From assembly GCA_025936825.1 (NCBI GenBank), contig JAICSO010000001.1:248001-312000 (forward strand): DNA of 64,000 nucleotides. Direction: 5' to 3'. This DNA is from Terriglobales bacterium. Its GTDB lineage: Bacteria; Acidobacteriota; Terriglobia; Terriglobales; Acidobacteriaceae. The notes beneath the pieces were generated by a model that worked only from the letters and a program-made list of their open reading frames with translations, searched no databases and was not told the origin of the DNA. Of this stretch, positions 17,324 to 25,845 are shown one piece after another. Every line of letters begins with the position of its first letter. The first letter of the stretch is position 1. A program made the translations under genes and the position numbers.

Positions 17324-18289
17324 TCAGTGCTTCGCCGAGGCGGCACCGGTGGCGGACGGACTCGCAGACTGCGTCGGAACCGGTGTCGAGGGCGCAACGC
17401 CGGCGCGCTTCAACGCACCATCCAGGGCCGCCCGGATTTCAGACACTGGGCGCGCCCCGTCGAGCATCTGCCCGTTGATAAACATTGTCGGAGTGCCGCT
17501 GACCTCGAGCGCTTCGCCTTGCTTCTCGGATGCGTTCACCGCTTGCTCGCTCTTCGGGTCCTTCACGCATGCCTGTAGCTTGGGGACGTCCAGGTGAAAT
17601 TTGCCGGCGGTTCCCACTGCGGTGCGGTCCAGCGCCGCAAACTGATTGTCGCGACCCTTCTCCGAATTGATCACTCCTCGATTGGAATGAATGTAGTCGG
17701 CGAAATCCCAGTAAGCATCACCATTCTGCGCGGCGAGACAATTTGCGTTCACCGCCGCATGAATCGCCCACGGATGAATCTCCGCCAGCGGGAAATCCTT
17801 GTAAACGAATGCAACCCGGTCGCCGTATTCCTTCAACAGTTCAGGAAATAAAACGCTGTGCATCTGCGAGCAGTACGGACACTCCAAGTCATCAAAGTTT
17901 ACGAGCATGACCTTGGCGTTTGGATTTCCGCGGACCGGACGGCCCTTGACGTCGATCTTGTCCATGACCTCCTGGTACGGGTCCTTGCTCAGGTCCATCT
18001 TGGTCAGGCGCACCAGGGTTTTGCGGTCCTTGGAGACCAGGAAGTCGTATTGCTGGTCGCGACCCTGTCCGGAGAATGTAACCTTCACGGCGTCGTAGTT
18101 GGCGAACTCACTCGCCGTCGGCTCGGAGATGACGACCTTTACGTTGGCGGGGACACTGTATTTCACCCGCAGCTGGCGCTCAATCTTTTGCGAAAGATCG
18201 GTGGGCCCCTGCGCCGAGCATCCGAGACAAATTAGCAGAAAAAGCACAAACGTGCGTTTGCACGAAATCACCAGAAACCGCCTGCACAT
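17324..18289 (-). CDS. DsbA-like thioredoxin-fold lipoprotein
   Basis: 321 residues. Signal peptide with lipobox LLICLGCSAQ. A roughly 100-residue N-terminal domain of unknown role precedes the thioredoxin fold. The fold carries the redox motif CPYC in VNFDDLECPYCSQMHSVLFP, the DsbA helical insertion (DFPLAEIHPWAIHAAVNANC) and a cis-Pro loop (VSGTPTMFINGQ). Extra Cys residues (VNANC, LQACV) may form a structural disulfide. The Ser/Pro/Ala-rich tail is disordered. It likely forms or shuffles disulfides in the periplasm. Co-transcription with the PpiC foldase suggests a folding module. Confidence 0.92.
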   Translation of the reverse strand: MCRRFLVISCKRTFVLFLLICLGCSAQGPTDLSQKIERQLRVKYSVPANVKVVISEPTASEFANYDAVKVTFSGQGRDQQYDFLVSKDRKTLVRLTKMDLSKDPYQEVMDKIDVKGRPVRGNPNAKVMLVNFDDLECPYCSQMHSVLFPELLKEYGDRVAFVYKDFPLAEIHPWAIHAAVNANCLAAQNGDAYWDFADYIHSNRGVINSEKGRDNQFAALDRTAVGTAGKFHLDVPKLQACVKDPKSEQAVNASEKQGEALEVSGTPTMFINGQMLDGARPVSEIRAALDGALKRAGVAPSTPVPTQSASPSATGAASAKH

Positions 18290-18343
18290 TGGGATATGTG
18301 ATTATCTCACAGGGTTTTCAGGGAATCGGGCTTCTAACCGGCG

Positions 18344-19189
18344 TCAATCGCCTAGCGTCCCTGTCTTGAGAAGCTGTTCGGCGGGGAGCAGCGCGTTCAT
18401 CGACCCGGATCGAAAGCCCTCCAGATCGAGAGTCACAAACTTGAATCCCAGCGCTTTGAAGGTTTTGCTAAACTCGGCAGCCATTTCGGACGTCAAAGCG
18501 CGAGCCATTTCGTCGCGAGCAATTTCAATTCGAGCGATATCGCCGTGATGACGCACCCTGAATTGTCGGAAGCCCAATTGCCGCAGCGCATCCTCCCCGC
18601 GCTCGACCGCAGTAAGAGCTTCGCGAGTCACGGGCCGTCCGTACTCGATGCGAGAGGAAAGACACGCGGAAGCAGGCTTGTCCCAGATGCGAAGTCCCGC
18701 CTCTCGAGCCAACTCGCGCACATCAGCCTTGCTCAACCCCGCATCCAGAAGCGGAGCGCCGACCCGATGTTGCGCCGCCGCAGTTTGCCCCGGACGGAAA
18801 TCGCCTTTGTCGTCCACATTCACGCCATAGGCAATCGCGTCAAAGGTGTGGTTCCGCGCGAACTCTTCCATCACCGTGAACAGCTCATCTTTGCAGTGGA
18901 AACAGCGGCTGCCATCGTTGCGAACGTAGTCAGGACGGTCAAACTCGTTGGTCCGGACGACCTCGCAGGGAATTTGATGTTCGCGGGCAAAAGCCAACGC
19001 ATCATCGAGCTGGAACCGTGCCAGGCTGGGCGAATCCGCAATCACTGCAAGCATGTTGTCACCCAGCGCCTGATGCGCCGCCCAGGCAAGAAATGCCGAG
19101 TCAGTTCCGCCCGAGTAGGCGATCAGGGTACGGCCGAGCGCGCAGAGGCGTTCCTCCAAAACGAGCCGTTTTTGGCCAAGGTCACTCAT
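18344..19189 (-). CDS. larE: ATP-dependent sacrificial sulfur transferase LarE
   Basis: 281 residues. PP-loop ATP pyrophosphatase that donates its own cysteine sulfur to make the nickel-pincer cofactor of lactate racemase-type enzymes. Motifs: AYSGGTDSAFLA (PP-loop), RCFHCKDELF, and WDKPASACLSSRIEYG, which carries the Cys that is sacrificed in the Lactobacillus enzyme. Starts at 19189 or 19204 are both possible. larA, larB and larC are not in the window, so the physiological partner is unseen. It lies between the DsbA-like gene and lptD on the same strand. Confidence 0.92.
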   Translation of the reverse strand: MSDLGQKRLVLEERLCALGRTLIAYSGGTDSAFLAWAAHQALGDNMLAVIADSPSLARFQLDDALAFAREHQIPCEVVRTNEFDRPDYVRNDGSRCFHCKDELFTVMEEFARNHTFDAIAYGVNVDDKGDFRPGQTAAAQHRVGAPLLDAGLSKADVRELAREAGLRIWDKPASACLSSRIEYGRPVTREALTAVERGEDALRQLGFRQFRVRHHGDIARIEIARDEMARALTSEMAAEFSKTFKALGFKFVTLDLEGFRSGSMNALLPAEQLLKTGTLGD

Positions 19190-19247
19190 TGAAGATACCC
19201 ACATATCTTATGCCCATTTGCGATTTGGAGCATCAGCAGAACGGGCG

Positions 19248-21695
19248 TCAGAAGAGGCGTTCCGTGCGCCGCAGGTTGCCGAAGCTTCCGATATTGGCAA
19301 GCGAAAGCGAGAACCGAAACTGGTTCTCGTTGCGCACGTTGGCCAGGGCAAAGCGCCGGTACTCGACATTGAATCCGCAGCAGTCCCAGTTGTACGTCAG
19401 TTGCGCCGATCCGTACTGCAGTTGCGTGATACGCGCATCCAAACCCATGGTGACTGCGCCACTAAACCCCCGCTTGTCCTGGTTACCGTAGCCGAGCACA
19501 GTCCGGTATTGGTTGAACTTCACGTCAGCGGGCGCACCGCCAGTGGTTGAGATTATGCCGGGTGCATGAAGAAAGGCATTGCCCACGCCGATGGTAAACA
19601 TTCCAACGTGGTGGTTAAACAGCGCAGTACTGGTGTTCACTCTGCCAGCCTGGAAATCGTAATCGGTGTCCCATTCGATGTCGTTCCTCAGCGATGTCGA
19701 AACTCGCAGGCGCGAAATGAGCGGCGACAAATGCCTGGGTTCCGTAACAAATGCAATGCCGGTCAATTCCGCCGTACTGGTGAACACGTTTCGACGGCCC
19801 GGAACCAAGGCTCCTCCGAATGTAGGATCGAGGAAATATTTTTGCAGCAACTCCCAGGTTACGATTTCACGAGTTGGTGGCTGATGTTCGCAGGGGCGTT
19901 CCTGCGTCGGAGATGGCCCCTCCCACGGGATTCGCGAGTGCACAGGCGCCTCGCCAACCATGAGGGCGGGCATGCCCGCCGCGCCGCACTCGTTGTTGTC
20001 GTTTGAGCTCTTCTTCGCATACAGGCGGTTCACAATCGAGTACTCAATTTCGTTCGTATCGCTGAGCAGGTCGCGTTCGTCGAATCGCAAAATATGAGGG
20101 AAGTTCTCCACGCCGGTGACGTAGCTGTAGACAATCCGGGGTTCAATCACGTGTTTCCATTTGCGACCGAGGTGTTCTCCATCGAAGATCTTTGCCAGCG
20201 CTGGCGGGCGGAGCTCAACCGAGCCTTGGATGGACTTTCGGTTTAGAGTTTTTGAGATCGCCGTACCCACGTCGGTCAGTTCCAATCCAGCCGGAGGCAC
20301 AAGTTGCTGGGTGTAGATCGTGTCACGCAGTGAGAGTTCGGGGCGGAAACTCCAGCCCCGAAACAAAACCGGAACCGACATTACCGGGTTGAGGTCCCAC
20401 CGGCCCACAAGCGGCGCCGTGCTGAAGCCCGGCTCACTCCGCGAGAGACCTTCCATAGAAAAATCCACACTGCCGTGGATTGGCGTTTTCCAGATTGCAC
20501 GATCAAGCGTGGACACCTCGAGCCCCGGCGCATGCAGAATCGTGATCACGTCGCCACTGGCGGCGCTTTGAAAATCCTGATAACGCCGAGTTGTGCCGTT
20601 GATGAACACGCTTCCCGCGGTATTCGACAGAAACGCTTCCGATTTCACTTCGGAGTTCACCGCTTGCGTAAAGACATCGCTGAAGGCCAAACGGAAAACG
20701 TACGAGCTCAGATAATCGATATCCGCCACCGCGCGAAAATTGTGGGCGAAACTTCCTTCAGAAAGCAGGCGCGCTTCGGTTCCGCCTTGCTTCACGCCGT
20801 TGATCCCACGATCGAACACCGAGAAGTAAGTCAGATCAACGAATGAATTCTCCGTGGGGCGTGCCCGGAACTCGGCATCCGGCGCCCATCCCCGTTTGGA
20901 GTAATATTCGGTTCCCGCATGCAGGTCCATGCTGCGGTTGATGGCCCAAAACACCGATTCCCCGAAGGTGTAGCCGCGGATGGATGACCGGCCGATATTC
21001 GGAATCAGAAAGCCGGACTGACGCGGATTTTTTTGTACCGGGTGCGTCGCAAACGGTAGATAGAGAGCCGGAACGCCCATGAGGCGAAAGTCAGTCGAGT
21101 AAATGGTCGCATTTCCGCCAACATCGACCACCACTTTGCGCGCATAAAATTTCCACTTGGGATGGGGTAACTGGCAGGTCGTGACCGTCCCGTCGGTCAC
21201 AATGTAGTGATCGGGGCCGGTCTTCTCGACTATGCGTCCTGTGAAAAAGAACGCATTGGACGTCGAAGGCAACGTGTGCCGTCCGCGAATCTGCAGTCCA
21301 ATGGTGCCGGTGACGCGTTCGAAGTGACCGGTCTCCTGATTGGTGTTATAACGGCCGCGCGCGGCCTCAATGTGCTCGTTGTTGGGCCCTCCCTCGAGAA
21401 CCAGATGCCCTTCCGCCGTAATGTCACCAGAATCGGAGTCGTACGTGACCTCGTCGCCCGAGAATGTGTAGGTCCCATACTCAATCTCGACGTTGCCGCT
21501 CAGCTTGTATAGAGCGCCATCTTTTTCCTGGTGAATAGCGGTGATCTTCACCGGAAGTTTTTGCCGACCAAACTGCGCGGAAGCGGCTTTCGGCGCCGCG
21601 TTTGCGGGAAGCAACTGGCTGGTTACTAAGCGGGACGCGAGTATCAGATGACAAAGCACCGCTGACGTGATAAGGAATCGAGTGCGGGTAGCCAT
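19248..21695 (-). CDS. lptD: LPS-assembly outer membrane protein LptD
   Basis: 815 residues. Inserts LPS into the outer membrane outer leaflet. The start ATG at 21695 gives the signal segment MATRTRFLITSAVLCHLILA; the long open extension upstream is rejected. Residues about 55-180 form the LptA/OstA-like beta-jellyroll (LPVKITAIHQEKDGALYKLS, GDEVTYDSDSGDITAEGHLV). The rest is the beta-barrel with the conserved WKFYARKVVVDVGGNATIYS and GVPALYLPFATHPVQKNPRQ, ending in many amphipathic strands. Residues about 566-607 (GAAGMPALMVGEAP...) look like a non-native insertion encoded by palindrome-bearing DNA. Cys pairs are not placed as in E. coli LptD. Confidence 0.92.
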   Translation of the reverse strand: MATRTRFLITSAVLCHLILASRLVTSQLLPANAAPKAASAQFGRQKLPVKITAIHQEKDGALYKLSGNVEIEYGTYTFSGDEVTYDSDSGDITAEGHLVLEGGPNNEHIEAARGRYNTNQETGHFERVTGTIGLQIRGRHTLPSTSNAFFFTGRIVEKTGPDHYIVTDGTVTTCQLPHPKWKFYARKVVVDVGGNATIYSTDFRLMGVPALYLPFATHPVQKNPRQSGFLIPNIGRSSIRGYTFGESVFWAINRSMDLHAGTEYYSKRGWAPDAEFRARPTENSFVDLTYFSVFDRGINGVKQGGTEARLLSEGSFAHNFRAVADIDYLSSYVFRLAFSDVFTQAVNSEVKSEAFLSNTAGSVFINGTTRRYQDFQSAASGDVITILHAPGLEVSTLDRAIWKTPIHGSVDFSMEGLSRSEPGFSTAPLVGRWDLNPVMSVPVLFRGWSFRPELSLRDTIYTQQLVPPAGLELTDVGTAISKTLNRKSIQGSVELRPPALAKIFDGEHLGRKWKHVIEPRIVYSYVTGVENFPHILRFDERDLLSDTNEIEYSIVNRLYAKKSSNDNNECGAAGMPALMVGEAPVHSRIPWEGPSPTQERPCEHQPPTREIVTWELLQKYFLDPTFGGALVPGRRNVFTSTAELTGIAFVTEPRHLSPLISRLRVSTSLRNDIEWDTDYDFQAGRVNTSTALFNHHVGMFTIGVGNAFLHAPGIISTTGGAPADVKFNQYRTVLGYGNQDKRGFSGAVTMGLDARITQLQYGSAQLTYNWDCCGFNVEYRRFALANVRNENQFRFSLSLANIGSFGNLRRTERLF
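19965..19980. repeat. 16-bp perfect palindrome inside lptD
   Basis: GGCGGGCATGCCCGCC lies within the part of lptD that encodes an unaligned loop (about 19873-20000). It may be the core of another dispersed element inserted in frame. Only one copy is seen here, so the assignment is tentative. Confidence 0.5.
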
Positions 21696-21790
21696 CGGGA
21701 GCGCATAGTCCAAATGTTGCCGAGGACTTGGCGTGAACTTAGCACGTTCGCCGTCCCCGAGGCAAAAACGCAATCTGCCCGGCCGCCGGA

Positions 21791-22927
21791 ATGAACCCTT
21801 CTGACGTCCAATCCGAAACTGAACCACGATATTTTGATCCTGAAGAAATTGATATGAGTGAGCAGCAGTTTGCGGCGAGCCTAGACGCCACTTCGGCGAA
21901 ACCGCAGTTTGAGATAGACGTGGCGGCGCCCGAGGATACTCCTTCGGATTCGCCGACCGCCTCTGAAAAGAGTTCACCGACGCCGGATGCTGCGATCAGC
22001 GCAGAGCTCGTTCAGAGTCACGAGGCGACAAGCCTCGTTCATCAGGCGACGAGTGAGTTGGGCAGAATCCCGGATCCCGAGCCGGACTGGCGAAGCCTGG
22101 TCAGCGCCAAGGTCAATAGTTACAAGGAGCGGAAGCCGCATAAGGAGCGCTATCCGTCGTTGAAGCTGCAGTTCGATCCTCCGTTGCCGAGAATGTCGCG
22201 AGCTGTGCAGGCGTTCGCGCCGGTTGATGAGCCTGCTGTGATGGAACAGGCCCGAGTCGAATCGGCCCGCGAGCCCGTTTTCTATTCGCCTCCGCCTCAG
22301 CCCGCCCCCCCGCCTCGGATCGTGATGGAAGCCACTGCACGCGTCATTGAGTTCCCTCGGCCTGTGGCTCGAGCCGATGAACTTGCCGAGCCAGTAATCG
22401 ACCGTCCGCGGATTGTGGAAGCGCCCGAGTTGTTGCCGCCGCCTCCTGCCATGGGAGGGATCCTCATCGAGGACGAGCATGATCCGCTCCCTCAGCGTCG
22501 CCCAGGATTCGACGTCCCGCTGCAGTCCGCGGCCTTGAACCGGCGTATCTTTGCGGGGACGTTTGACGCTACCCTGGTTCTGTCCGCCGTCGCCCTGTTC
22601 GGATATGTATTCATCCGGATTAATGGCGCGATTTCGCCGTTGCGTTCCGTAGGGATGACTGCAGCAGCCTTGGCGGGAATTTTCTGGGTCCTCTATCAAT
22701 ATGCTTTCTTGGTCTACTGCGGCAGAACGCCTGGACTGTGGGCCGCCAAGCTCCACCTTGCACATTTTGACGGCCAGCCCGCAACTCGCGGCCAGCGTCG
22801 CTGGCGCGTACTTGCCGCGGCACTATCGCTGGCGTCTCTCGGTTTGGGTTACGCCTGGACGTTCCTCGATGAAGACCAGCTTTCCTGGCACGATCGCATC
22901 ACCAAAACCCACCTCGCGCCCAACTAG
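21791..22927 (+). CDS. RDD-domain membrane protein with long disordered N-terminus
   Basis: 378 residues, divergent from lptD by 95 bases. Residues 1-245 are Pro/Glu/Ala-rich and low-complexity. The C-terminal 130 residues form an RDD domain: LNRRIFAGTFDATLVLSAVAL (a degenerate R-D-D start), three TM helices, the signature GRTPGLWAAKLHLAHFDGQP, and closing LDEDQLSWHDRITKTHLA. RDD proteins are poorly understood; some act as Na+/H+ antiporters. The short cytosolic motif FPRPVA occurs in related acidobacterial proteins as far as I recall. Start and function are not experimentally anchored. Confidence 0.82.
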   Translation: MNPSDVQSETEPRYFDPEEIDMSEQQFAASLDATSAKPQFEIDVAAPEDTPSDSPTASEKSSPTPDAAISAELVQSHEATSLVHQATSELGRIPDPEPDWRSLVSAKVNSYKERKPHKERYPSLKLQFDPPLPRMSRAVQAFAPVDEPAVMEQARVESAREPVFYSPPPQPAPPPRIVMEATARVIEFPRPVARADELAEPVIDRPRIVEAPELLPPPPAMGGILIEDEHDPLPQRRPGFDVPLQSAALNRRIFAGTFDATLVLSAVALFGYVFIRINGAISPLRSVGMTAAALAGIFWVLYQYAFLVYCGRTPGLWAAKLHLAHFDGQPATRGQRRWRVLAAALSLASLGLGYAWTFLDEDQLSWHDRITKTHLAPN

Positions 22928-22949
22928 CTATCAGCGAAGAAGAAAAGAA

Positions 22950-23038
22950 TTCACCGCCGAGGTCACGGAGATCGCAGAGAACTGCGAAAGTAATCTTCTC
23001 TGCGTACTCTGCGTACTCTGCGTGCTCGGCGGTGAAAT
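22950..23038. repeat. Family E-like palindromic repeat upstream of gltX
   Basis: Left arm TTCACCGCCGAGGTCACGGA (22950) pairs with the right arm ending TGCTCGGCGGTGAAATG (23038), with two CTCTGCGTA units between. It is the same design as the copies at 5528, 32856 and 42438. It reaches to 27 bases before the gltX GTG. Confidence 0.75.
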
Positions 23039-23064
23039 GCGTTTACCTCTGCTAACATTTTTCT

Positions 23065-24576
23065 GTGACCTCCAACGTACGAGTGCGCTTTGCGCCGTCC
23101 CCTACCGGACATCTCCATGTCGGCAATGCCCGCACCGCCCTCTTTAACTGGCTCTTTGCTCGCCAGAAGGGTGGCACAATGATCCTGCGCATCGAAGACA
23201 CCGATCTCGACCGCAGTGAGGCGAGATACGAAGGCCAACTCATTGCCGACCTCAAGTGGCTGGGCCTCGGCTGGGACGAAGGTCCTGACGTGGGTGGCTC
23301 GTACGGTCCTTATCGTCAGTCTGACCGGCTGGATGTTTATCGCGAACATGCCGAGCGCCTGTTGAAGGAGCGCAAGGCGTATCTCTGCTTTTGCACGGAA
23401 GAAGAACTGCAGCGTGAGCGCGAGAAAGCAACGGCCGAGCACCGCCAGCCGATTTATTCAGGAAAATGCCGGAACCTCGATCCAGCCGAGGCTGAGTTGC
23501 GGCGCAAGGACCGCGAAGCTTGCGCCATCCGATTGCGCATTCCGGAGCACCCAATCAAGTTTCACGACATTGTCCACGGCCCGGTCGAGTTCTCGAATGA
23601 AGTGGTGAGTGATCCCATCATCCTGCGGTCGTCAGGAATGCCGGTTTACAACTACGTGGTCGTCATCGACGACGCGTTGATGAAGATCACCCACGTGATC
23701 CGCGGCGATGACCATCTCTCGAACACTCCCAAGCAAGTGGCGTTGTACGAAGCGCTGGGCTGGCCGGTGCCGGAGTTTGCGCACCTTTCGACAATTCTTG
23801 GCGCCGATCGCGAACGGCTTTCCAAGCGTCACGGCGCGACCTCGATCGCGAATTTCCGCGACATGGGAGTGCTGCCGGAAGCGCTGGTGAACTACCTGGC
23901 TCTGCTGGGATGGGCGCCATCAGGCGGCACGCGCGAGATATTTTCGCCAGAGGAATTGTTTAAGGAATTCTCCCTCGACCGCGTCACGCCTTCGCCTGCT
24001 GTCTTCGACATGGAGAAGCTGTACTGGCTCAATCGGCACTACATCAAAGAACGTTCGCCGGATCGAATCGCGAGCCTTGCTCGTGCGTATTTCAGTAGGC
24101 TTGTCGGCGATCATAGTGCGCCAGAGACCGAGGATTGGGTCGGCAAGGTCATCCAGATGCTGGTGCCATCCGTTGATCGCCTGGAACAACTGCCCGAAAA
24201 GGCCGAGCTGATCTTCAACTACGACGCGAAAGCGGCGCTTGCGTCTCCGGATAACGCCGAGGTTTTGGCAGGCCACAATACCGACGCCGTGCTGGCTCGC
24301 TTCGTTTTCAAAATCCTCGAAGACGAGTGCGCCCGGGAAGGCAGGCTCACGCCCGAACAGTTCAAGAAAATCGTGAATGAGGTCAAGGCCGAAACCGGCG
24401 CGAAGGGCAAAGAACTATTTCATCCCATCCGCATTGCGATTACCGGCTCACACTCCGGCCCCGAGTTCGACAAGCTGATCCCCATTCTCGAAGAGGGAAG
24501 CCATCTGCAGCTGCCGAAACACGTGCTCAGCGTGCGCGAACGTGTGGAGGAGTTTGCGAAGGCGCGAGGAAAATAA
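23065..24576 (+). CDS. gltX: Glutamate--tRNA ligase
   Basis: 503 residues. Class I synthetase. The HIGH motif appears as HVGN in [20 protein letters not shown], and the KMSKS-like loop as [37 protein letters not shown] and [20 protein letters not shown] are typical of GluRS. The C-terminal anticodon-binding helices end in [20 protein letters not shown]. It starts at GTG 23065; no Shine-Dalgarno is visible, and the repeat lies just upstream. I cannot tell a discriminating from a non-discriminating enzyme by eye. Confidence 0.96.
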   Translation: MTSNVRVRFAPSPTGHLHVGNARTALFNWLFARQKGGTMILRIEDTDLDRSEARYEGQLIADLKWLGLGWDEGPDVGGSYGPYRQSDRLDVYREHAERLLKERKAYLCFCTEEELQREREKATAEHRQPIYSGKCRNLDPAEAELRRKDREACAIRLRIPEHPIKFHDIVHGPVEFSNEVVSDPIILRSSGMPVYNYVVVIDDALMKITHVIRGDDHLSNTPKQVALYEALGWPVPEFAHLSTILGADRERLSKRHGATSIANFRDMGVLPEALVNYLALLGWAPSGGTREIFSPEELFKEFSLDRVTPSPAVFDMEKLYWLNRHYIKERSPDRIASLARAYFSRLVGDHSAPETEDWVGKVIQMLVPSVDRLEQLPEKAELIFNYDAKAALASPDNAEVLAGHNTDAVLARFVFKILEDECAREGRLTPEQFKKIVNEVKAETGAKGKELFHPIRIAITGSHSGPEFDKLIPILEEGSHLQLPKHVLSVRERVEEFAKARGK

Positions 24577-24587
24577 CCCAAATCGCT

Positions 24588-24685
24588 TGTCATCCTGAGC
24601 AGCCTTCAGGCTGCGAAGGACCTCTGCATTCCTCTGCAGCATCGCTGGCTGCAAGTGCATAGGTCCTTCGCGGCGCTCAGGACAT
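24588..24685. repeat. GTCATCCTGAGC palindromic repeat (family F, copy 1)
   Basis: Left arm TGTCATCCTGAGCAGCCTTC with GCGAAGGACCT, right arm AGGTCCTTCGCGGCGCTCAG ending in GACATGG. It fills the gap between the convergent gltX and yfcH-like genes and supplies the TGA stop (24677-24679) of the latter. A related copy is at 42549. Confidence 0.8.
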
Positions 24686-25588
24686 GGCTTCCAGTGGCCG
24701 ATTAAGAAGATCCTCCAGAGCTCGGCGCAATTCCGGATATTGAAACCTGAAGCCATTTTCAACCAGTTTCCGCGGAACCACCCTGGCGCTCGCTAGCAGC
24801 CCTTCTTCCGCAAATTCTCCGAACGCAAGCCGAACCATGAATGCCGGTACCGGGAAAATGGCCGGTCGTCTCACTGCCTCAGCCAGGGATTTGGTAAACG
24901 CCGCGTTAGTCACCGGATTTGGCGAAACCATGTTCACCGGACCGCGCAAGTACGAGTGCTCGATGATGTGCAGCACTGCCGCGAGCAGATCGTCTACGTG
25001 AATCCAGCTGAACCACTGGCGACCGCTGCCAATCTTTCCGCCAAGCCCGAGCCGAAACGGAAGCAGCATCTGCTTCAGGGCACCGCCCTTGCGGCTGAGC
25101 ACCACTCCAATCCGAAGATTCACGACGCGATCAGCGGTCTGCGCCGCGGGCTGAGTAGCATCTTCCCACTCACGGCTAGTCTCGGCCAGAAACCCTTGCC
25201 CGGATGCACTCTGTTCACTCAGAACCTCATCTCCGCGATTCCCGTAATAGCCGGTTGCCGAAGCGCAAATGAACGTCTGCGGAGGCGTGTCAGCTTTGGC
25301 CAGAGCGAGCGCCAGATTTTGCGTGCTGACGACCCTGCTGTCCCGAATCCGGCGCTTCTTGCGTTCCGTCCAGCGCCCAGCCACAGTTTCGCCAGATAAA
25401 TGGATCACAACGTGGAACCCAGAAACGAGTTCAGCTGGGACATCCTGCATAGGGTCCCAACAAATTTCAAAAGCATTCCGCGGTTCGCGACGAACCAGCC
25501 GATAAACCTCATCCCCTCGCTTCTCCAGCGCAGTGACCAGCGCCGTCCCAACCAGGCCCGAAGCTCCGCTGATGAGAATGCGTGGCAT
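24677..25588 (-). CDS. TIGR01777/YfcH-type epimerase (SDR39U1-like)
   Basis: 303 residues. Start ATG at 25588 (MPRILISGASGLVGTALVTA) puts the NAD(P)-binding GxSGxxG motif at the N-terminus; the open frame upstream is repeat DNA. Family features: CASATGYYGNRGDE (active YxxxN region), RIGVVLSRKGGALKQMLLPF, WFSWIHVDDL and a C-terminal DUF1731-like end with LLASARVVPRKLVENGFRFQ. Extended short-chain dehydrogenase/reductase fold; the substrate is unknown. Its last two codons and stop are provided by the family F repeat. Confidence 0.9.
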   Translation of the reverse strand: MPRILISGASGLVGTALVTALEKRGDEVYRLVRREPRNAFEICWDPMQDVPAELVSGFHVVIHLSGETVAGRWTERKKRRIRDSRVVSTQNLALALAKADTPPQTFICASATGYYGNRGDEVLSEQSASGQGFLAETSREWEDATQPAAQTADRVVNLRIGVVLSRKGGALKQMLLPFRLGLGGKIGSGRQWFSWIHVDDLLAAVLHIIEHSYLRGPVNMVSPNPVTNAAFTKSLAEAVRRPAIFPVPAFMVRLAFGEFAEEGLLASARVVPRKLVENGFRFQYPELRRALEDLLNRPLEAMS

Positions 25589-25610
25589 GCGGCACATTCT
25601 ATATTGAGGC

Positions 25611-25725
25611 TGTAGGGACAGCCGCCCACGGCTGTCCGAGCACCGCTCAACAGGAGTCGGAGGCTGCTTCTTCACGCGTAGCGGAGCCTTGCTCCGCCGG
25701 ACAGCCGAGGGCGGCTGTCCCTCCA
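25611..25725. repeat. Double-hairpin palindromic element (family B, intergenic copy)
   Basis: Two hairpins in inverted orientation: GGACAGCCG-CCCA-CGGCTGTCC near 25616-25637 and GGACAGCCG-AGGG-CGGCTGTCC near 25699-25720. They are joined by about 60 bases and end in CTCCA. The stem is base-identical to that in selA (33508-33529) and nearly so to recG (31202-31221). It lies between the divergent yfcH-like and rel genes. Confidence 0.88.
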
Positions 25726-25845
25726 TGTCTCGTCGCCCCGCTATAATCAGACACAAGCAGTCCACCGGACCCGTTCTGGGTCGCTCGCCGACATTCGCGG
25801 GCGGGAGCATGCACCAATCAACCTCCGGCAGGCTGTCCCGCATTC

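Noticed and set aside
21696-21977. 94-codon extension of LptD
   Set aside because: It has no family similarity, would bury the signal peptide, and overlaps the start of the divergent RDD gene.
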